Shown: positions 15,026 to 16,828 of the stretch, one piece after another | Position numbering within the stretch: the first letter of the stretch is position 1 | How the letters are laid out: the number at the start of each line of letters is the position of its first letter | NCBI GenBank assembly: GCA_002292895.1 | Contig: DBCE01000035.1 | Location: 1 to 16,828 of the forward strand | Reading direction: 5' to 3' | Length of the DNA: 16,828 nucleotides | DNA from: Phycisphaerales bacterium UBA966 | Lineage (GTDB): Bacteria; Planctomycetota; Phycisphaerae; Phycisphaerales; SM1A02 | Translations under genes and position numbers: made by a program | The notes under the pieces: model-generated | Told to the model about the DNA's origin: nothing | The model's database searches: none | Seen by the model: only the letters and a program-made list of their open reading frames with translations

Positions 15026-15070
15026 GGAAGTCTGCGAGCGTCCGCGCTGGAAGAGTGCGCTGTACATGCA

Positions 15071-15100
15071 CAGACACCCGCGCGTTGGCGCGGGTGTCTG
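15071..15100. terminator. Strong hairpin between convergent sigma-like gene and rpsI
   Basis: A perfect 13-bp inverted repeat (arms 15071-15083 and 15088-15100) with a GTTG loop, 45 bases after the stop of the sigma-like gene and 45 bases beyond the rpsI stop. The plus strand continues with a moderately T-rich stretch (15105-15114), so it best serves the alr operon. It may end both transcripts. Confidence 0.75.
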
Positions 15101-15145
15101 GAAGTTCTTGTGTTGGCAGGTCTGGCGACCAGTGCTTGTAGCGGT

Positions 15146-15604
15146 TTAGCGCTTGGAGAACTGGAATCGACGACGGGCGCCAGCTTGACCGTACTTCTTA
15201 CGCTCAACCTTACGAGCGTCTCGGGTCAGGAACCCGTGCTCGCGGAGGATTGGCTCAAGGCTTGAGTCGTAGCAGAGGATCGCGCGGGCGAGGCCCATCA
15301 CGACTGCGCCAGTCTGGCCGGTGAATCCACCGCCGACGAGGCCAGCGGTGACATCAACCTTGCCCTTGGTGCCGGTCTTCTCAAGCACGGCGAGCACGGC
15401 CTTGCGGTCGCGGTCTTCGGTGAGGTAGTCGTCGAGTTCTTTCTCGTTCAACTTGATGGCGCCGGTGCCTGGGCGAACGCGAACGCGCGCGATGGCAGTC
15501 TTGCGGCGACCGGTGCCCCAGAACCAACCCTTGGAATCGGGGCCCTTGGTAGCGGCGCCCTGGCCTTGGGTGACGGGGGTGGAGGTGTTCATTACAGTGG
15601 TCAT
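15146..15604 (-). CDS. rpsI: 30S ribosomal protein S9
   Basis: S9 lies in the head of the small subunit, and its C-terminal tail reaches the P-site tRNA. The 152-residue protein shows the S9 core: WGTGRRKTAIARVRVRPGTG (29-48), DYLTEDRDR, TAGLVGGGFTGQTGAVVMGL, ARAILCYDSSL, LTRDARKVERKKYGQAGARR and the invariant tail QFSKR. It is about 20 residues longer than typical because of a Thr/Gly/Lys N-terminal extension (1-26). The start is ATG 15604. A second ATG at 15592 is possible, and neither has a clear Shine-Dalgarno. It follows rplM by 29 bases, the standard rplM-rpsI operon order. Stop TAA at 15146-15148. Confidence 0.97.
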   Translation of the reverse strand: MTTVMNTSTPVTQGQGAATKGPDSKGWFWGTGRRKTAIARVRVRPGTGAIKLNEKELDDYLTEDRDRKAVLAVLEKTGTKGKVDVTAGLVGGGFTGQTGAVVMGLARAILCYDSSLEPILREHGFLTRDARKVERKKYGQAGARRRFQFSKR

Positions 15605-15633
15605 CAGGTGTGTCTCTCTGTTCGGCGCTGCAA

Positions 15634-16083
15634 TCAGCGGCGGGCGTTCGGGAAGTCAAGCGTCGCTGGCTGTTGCGCACTATGGTCGTGCGTGTTGCCC
15701 TTGAGGACGCGGAGATTGCGACGGATGCGGCGACCGAGGCGACCGCGGGGAAGCATGCGGATGACCGCTTCTTCAACCACGAGCTCGGGCTTCGAGGCCA
15801 TGATGGACTCGTAGGTACGGACGCGCAGACCGCCCGGGTAGCCACTCCAGCGACGAAGGGTCTTGGCTGCCAGCTTGTTGCCGGTGACCTTGATCTTCTC
15901 CGCGTTCGTGATGATGACGCAATCGCCGCTCATCACGTTGGGCGTGTACTGGGGGCGATGCTTGCCCATGAGGACGAGCGCGACTTCGGTGGCGAGGCGA
16001 CCGAGGATCATTCCCTCGGCGTTGACGACGTGCCAATTTGGCTTAACGTCGGCTTCCTTCATGTGAGTGGTCTGGCGTGGCAT
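15634..16083 (-). CDS. rplM: 50S ribosomal protein L13
   Basis: L13 is an early-assembling large-subunit protein that binds 23S rRNA. The 149-residue chain is family length and matches throughout: NWHVVNAEGMILGRLATEVA, LVLMGKHRPQYTPN, GDCVIITNAEKIKVTGNK, RRWSGYPGGLR, EEAVIRMLPRGRLGRRIRRN, LRVLKGNTHDHSAQQP. ATG 16083 is supported by GAAGGA (16090-16095) six bases upstream. First gene of the rplM-rpsI operon, with a recognisable promoter about 45-75 bases upstream. Confidence 0.97.
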   Translation of the reverse strand: MPRQTTHMKEADVKPNWHVVNAEGMILGRLATEVALVLMGKHRPQYTPNVMSGDCVIITNAEKIKVTGNKLAAKTLRRWSGYPGGLRVRTYESIMASKPELVVEEAVIRMLPRGRLGRRIRRNLRVLKGNTHDHSAQQPATLDFPNARR

Positions 16084-16128
16084 GTCTGTTCCTTCGTGGC
16101 GCCGCCCGGGATGGGCAGAGAATCGATA

Positions 16129-16156
16129 AAGATAGGGCTTTTCGCCAAGATGTCAA
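16129..16156 (-). promoter_or_regulatory. Sigma-70-type promoter for rplM-rpsI
   Basis: On the minus strand, a perfect -35 hexamer TTGACA (16151-16156) is followed after 16 bases by TATCTT (16129-16134), four of six matches to TATAAT. The predicted start near 16121 gives a leader of about 40 bases before rplM, containing the GAAGGA ribosome binding site. This is the best promoter in the window and suits a highly expressed ribosomal operon. Confidence 0.75.
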
Positions 16157-16195
16157 GGGGAGGGTGTGTTTGACCCCCGGTACGCTGTCCCGGTC

Positions 16196-16828
16196 ATGAC
16201 AAACGCTTCCCGACTTCGGCGCGCAAATCTCCTCGCATGGTTGGCAATCGCGGTGGCTACGGCCCTATTTATTGTGGAGAGCCGAGGGGGCGTTGGGGCG
16301 CCTAGTTCCGAGAAACTCGCGGCCCACGCGTCGGTGTCGGCACAACAGGCCATGATGGGGTCGTTGGTGAACGGCGCCACGGCGCCAGCTTTCGAGACAG
16401 CGTTTGCGCAACAGTTATCGACAATGCGGGGGCAGGTAGAGGCGCTGACGTCGATTGACGAGCCTGGCTCCGAATTAGCGACCGCCGCGCTGCTGGTCCG
16501 ATTGGGAGCTCGCGAGCGGGCGCTCGAGTTGCTGGCTGGACTGCAGAACCGGATCGATGCGGGTGATGTCACTGCGGATGAAGCGTTTGTCGAGACGCTC
16601 GATGCGGTCACGGAACTGGTGGACGCCACCGCTCAACCCGGCGCGCGTGGGATCTCTGATGAGGCATGTGCTGATGTGATCAAGTCGCTGGGAACCACTG
16701 GCAAGACGCTCGTGGCGCAGGCGAAGGGTGATCAAGAGGCACTCGATCGTCTTGCTGCAGCGGGTGCGGTGTTGTTGATGGTGTTGGTGTTGGCGCTGCT
16801 GATTGGCGGCGTGTTGGCACTTGGTGGC
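16196..16828 (+). CDS. Unrecognised membrane protein, 5' part (runs off window)
   Basis: An open frame of 211 codons begins at ATG 16196 and has no stop before the window ends. The N-terminus has a hydrophobic helix after a basic start (MTNASRLRR, then about 11-27, NLLAWLAIAVATALFIV), which could be a signal anchor. Residues 35-185 form an Ala/Leu/Glu-rich helical region, likely extracytoplasmic. A second membrane segment starts at about 187 (AAGAVLLMVLVLALLIGGVL) and continues to the edge. This could be the front of a polytopic membrane enzyme or transporter, but nothing visible identifies it. No Shine-Dalgarno is evident next to the ATG. Divergent from rplM. Confidence 0.7.
   Translation, partial: MTNASRLRRANLLAWLAIAVATALFIVESRGGVGAPSSEKLAAHASVSAQQAMMGSLVNGATAPAFETAFAQQLSTMRGQVEALTSIDEPGSELATAALLVRLGARERALELLAGLQNRIDAGDVTADEAFVETLDAVTELVDATAQPGARGISDEACADVIKSLGTTGKTLVAQAKGDQEALDRLAAAGAVLLMVLVLALLIGGVLALGG

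Noticed and set aside
14044..15207. A 387-codon minus-strand frame opposite the sigma-like gene, running into rpsI
   Set aside because: It is low in hydrophobic-core residues and rich in Ser/Arg/Thr, and it overlaps the conserved end of rpsI. The plus frame has HTH and sigma region 4 motifs and operon spacing.

Overview
The window looks like chromosomal core sequence from a GC-rich bacterium, most plausibly a planctomycete of the Phycisphaerae group. The pointers are the mix of genes: a plant-type ferredoxin-NADP reductase, a futalosine-pathway mqnA, two MCE/MlaD proteins with unusual tails, a short Rho and a very divergent sigma-like regulator. Many genes also lack a clear Shine-Dalgarno sequence. 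The lineage is an inference from protein character and was not tested by any search. murA and alr together imply that the organism makes peptidoglycan.

Layout from left to right: (1) the 3' end of rpsR (+) with a strong hairpin; (2) a convergent TPR-repeat protein (-); (3) a ferredoxin-NADP reductase (-), divergent from (4) murA (+), which ends in a hairpin; (5) a long minus-strand block, transcribed right to left, of a DEAD-box RNA helicase, psuG (pseudouridine 5'-phosphate glycosidase), rho and two MlaD-type proteins; (6) a plus-strand operon divergent from the helicase, alr-mqnA-sigma/HTH-like regulator, with overlapping or very close genes; (7) a convergent minus-strand rplM-rpsI operon with a clear sigma-70-type promoter; (8) the 5' part of an unrecognised membrane protein (+) running off the right edge.

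Three themes emerge. Ribosomal proteins sit at both ends. RNA metabolism dominates the helicase-psuG-rho block (unwinding, pseudouridine nucleotide breakdown, transcription termination). Envelope functions are represented by murA, alr and the MlaD pair. The least ordinary item is the 579-residue protein downstream of mqnA. Its C-terminus resembles sigma-70 region 4, it carries several helix-turn-helix-like segments and only a trace of sigma region 2, and its role is unknown. No mobile element, CRISPR array, tRNA or rRNA was seen. Intergenic gaps are short, the largest being about 200 bases upstream of rho.
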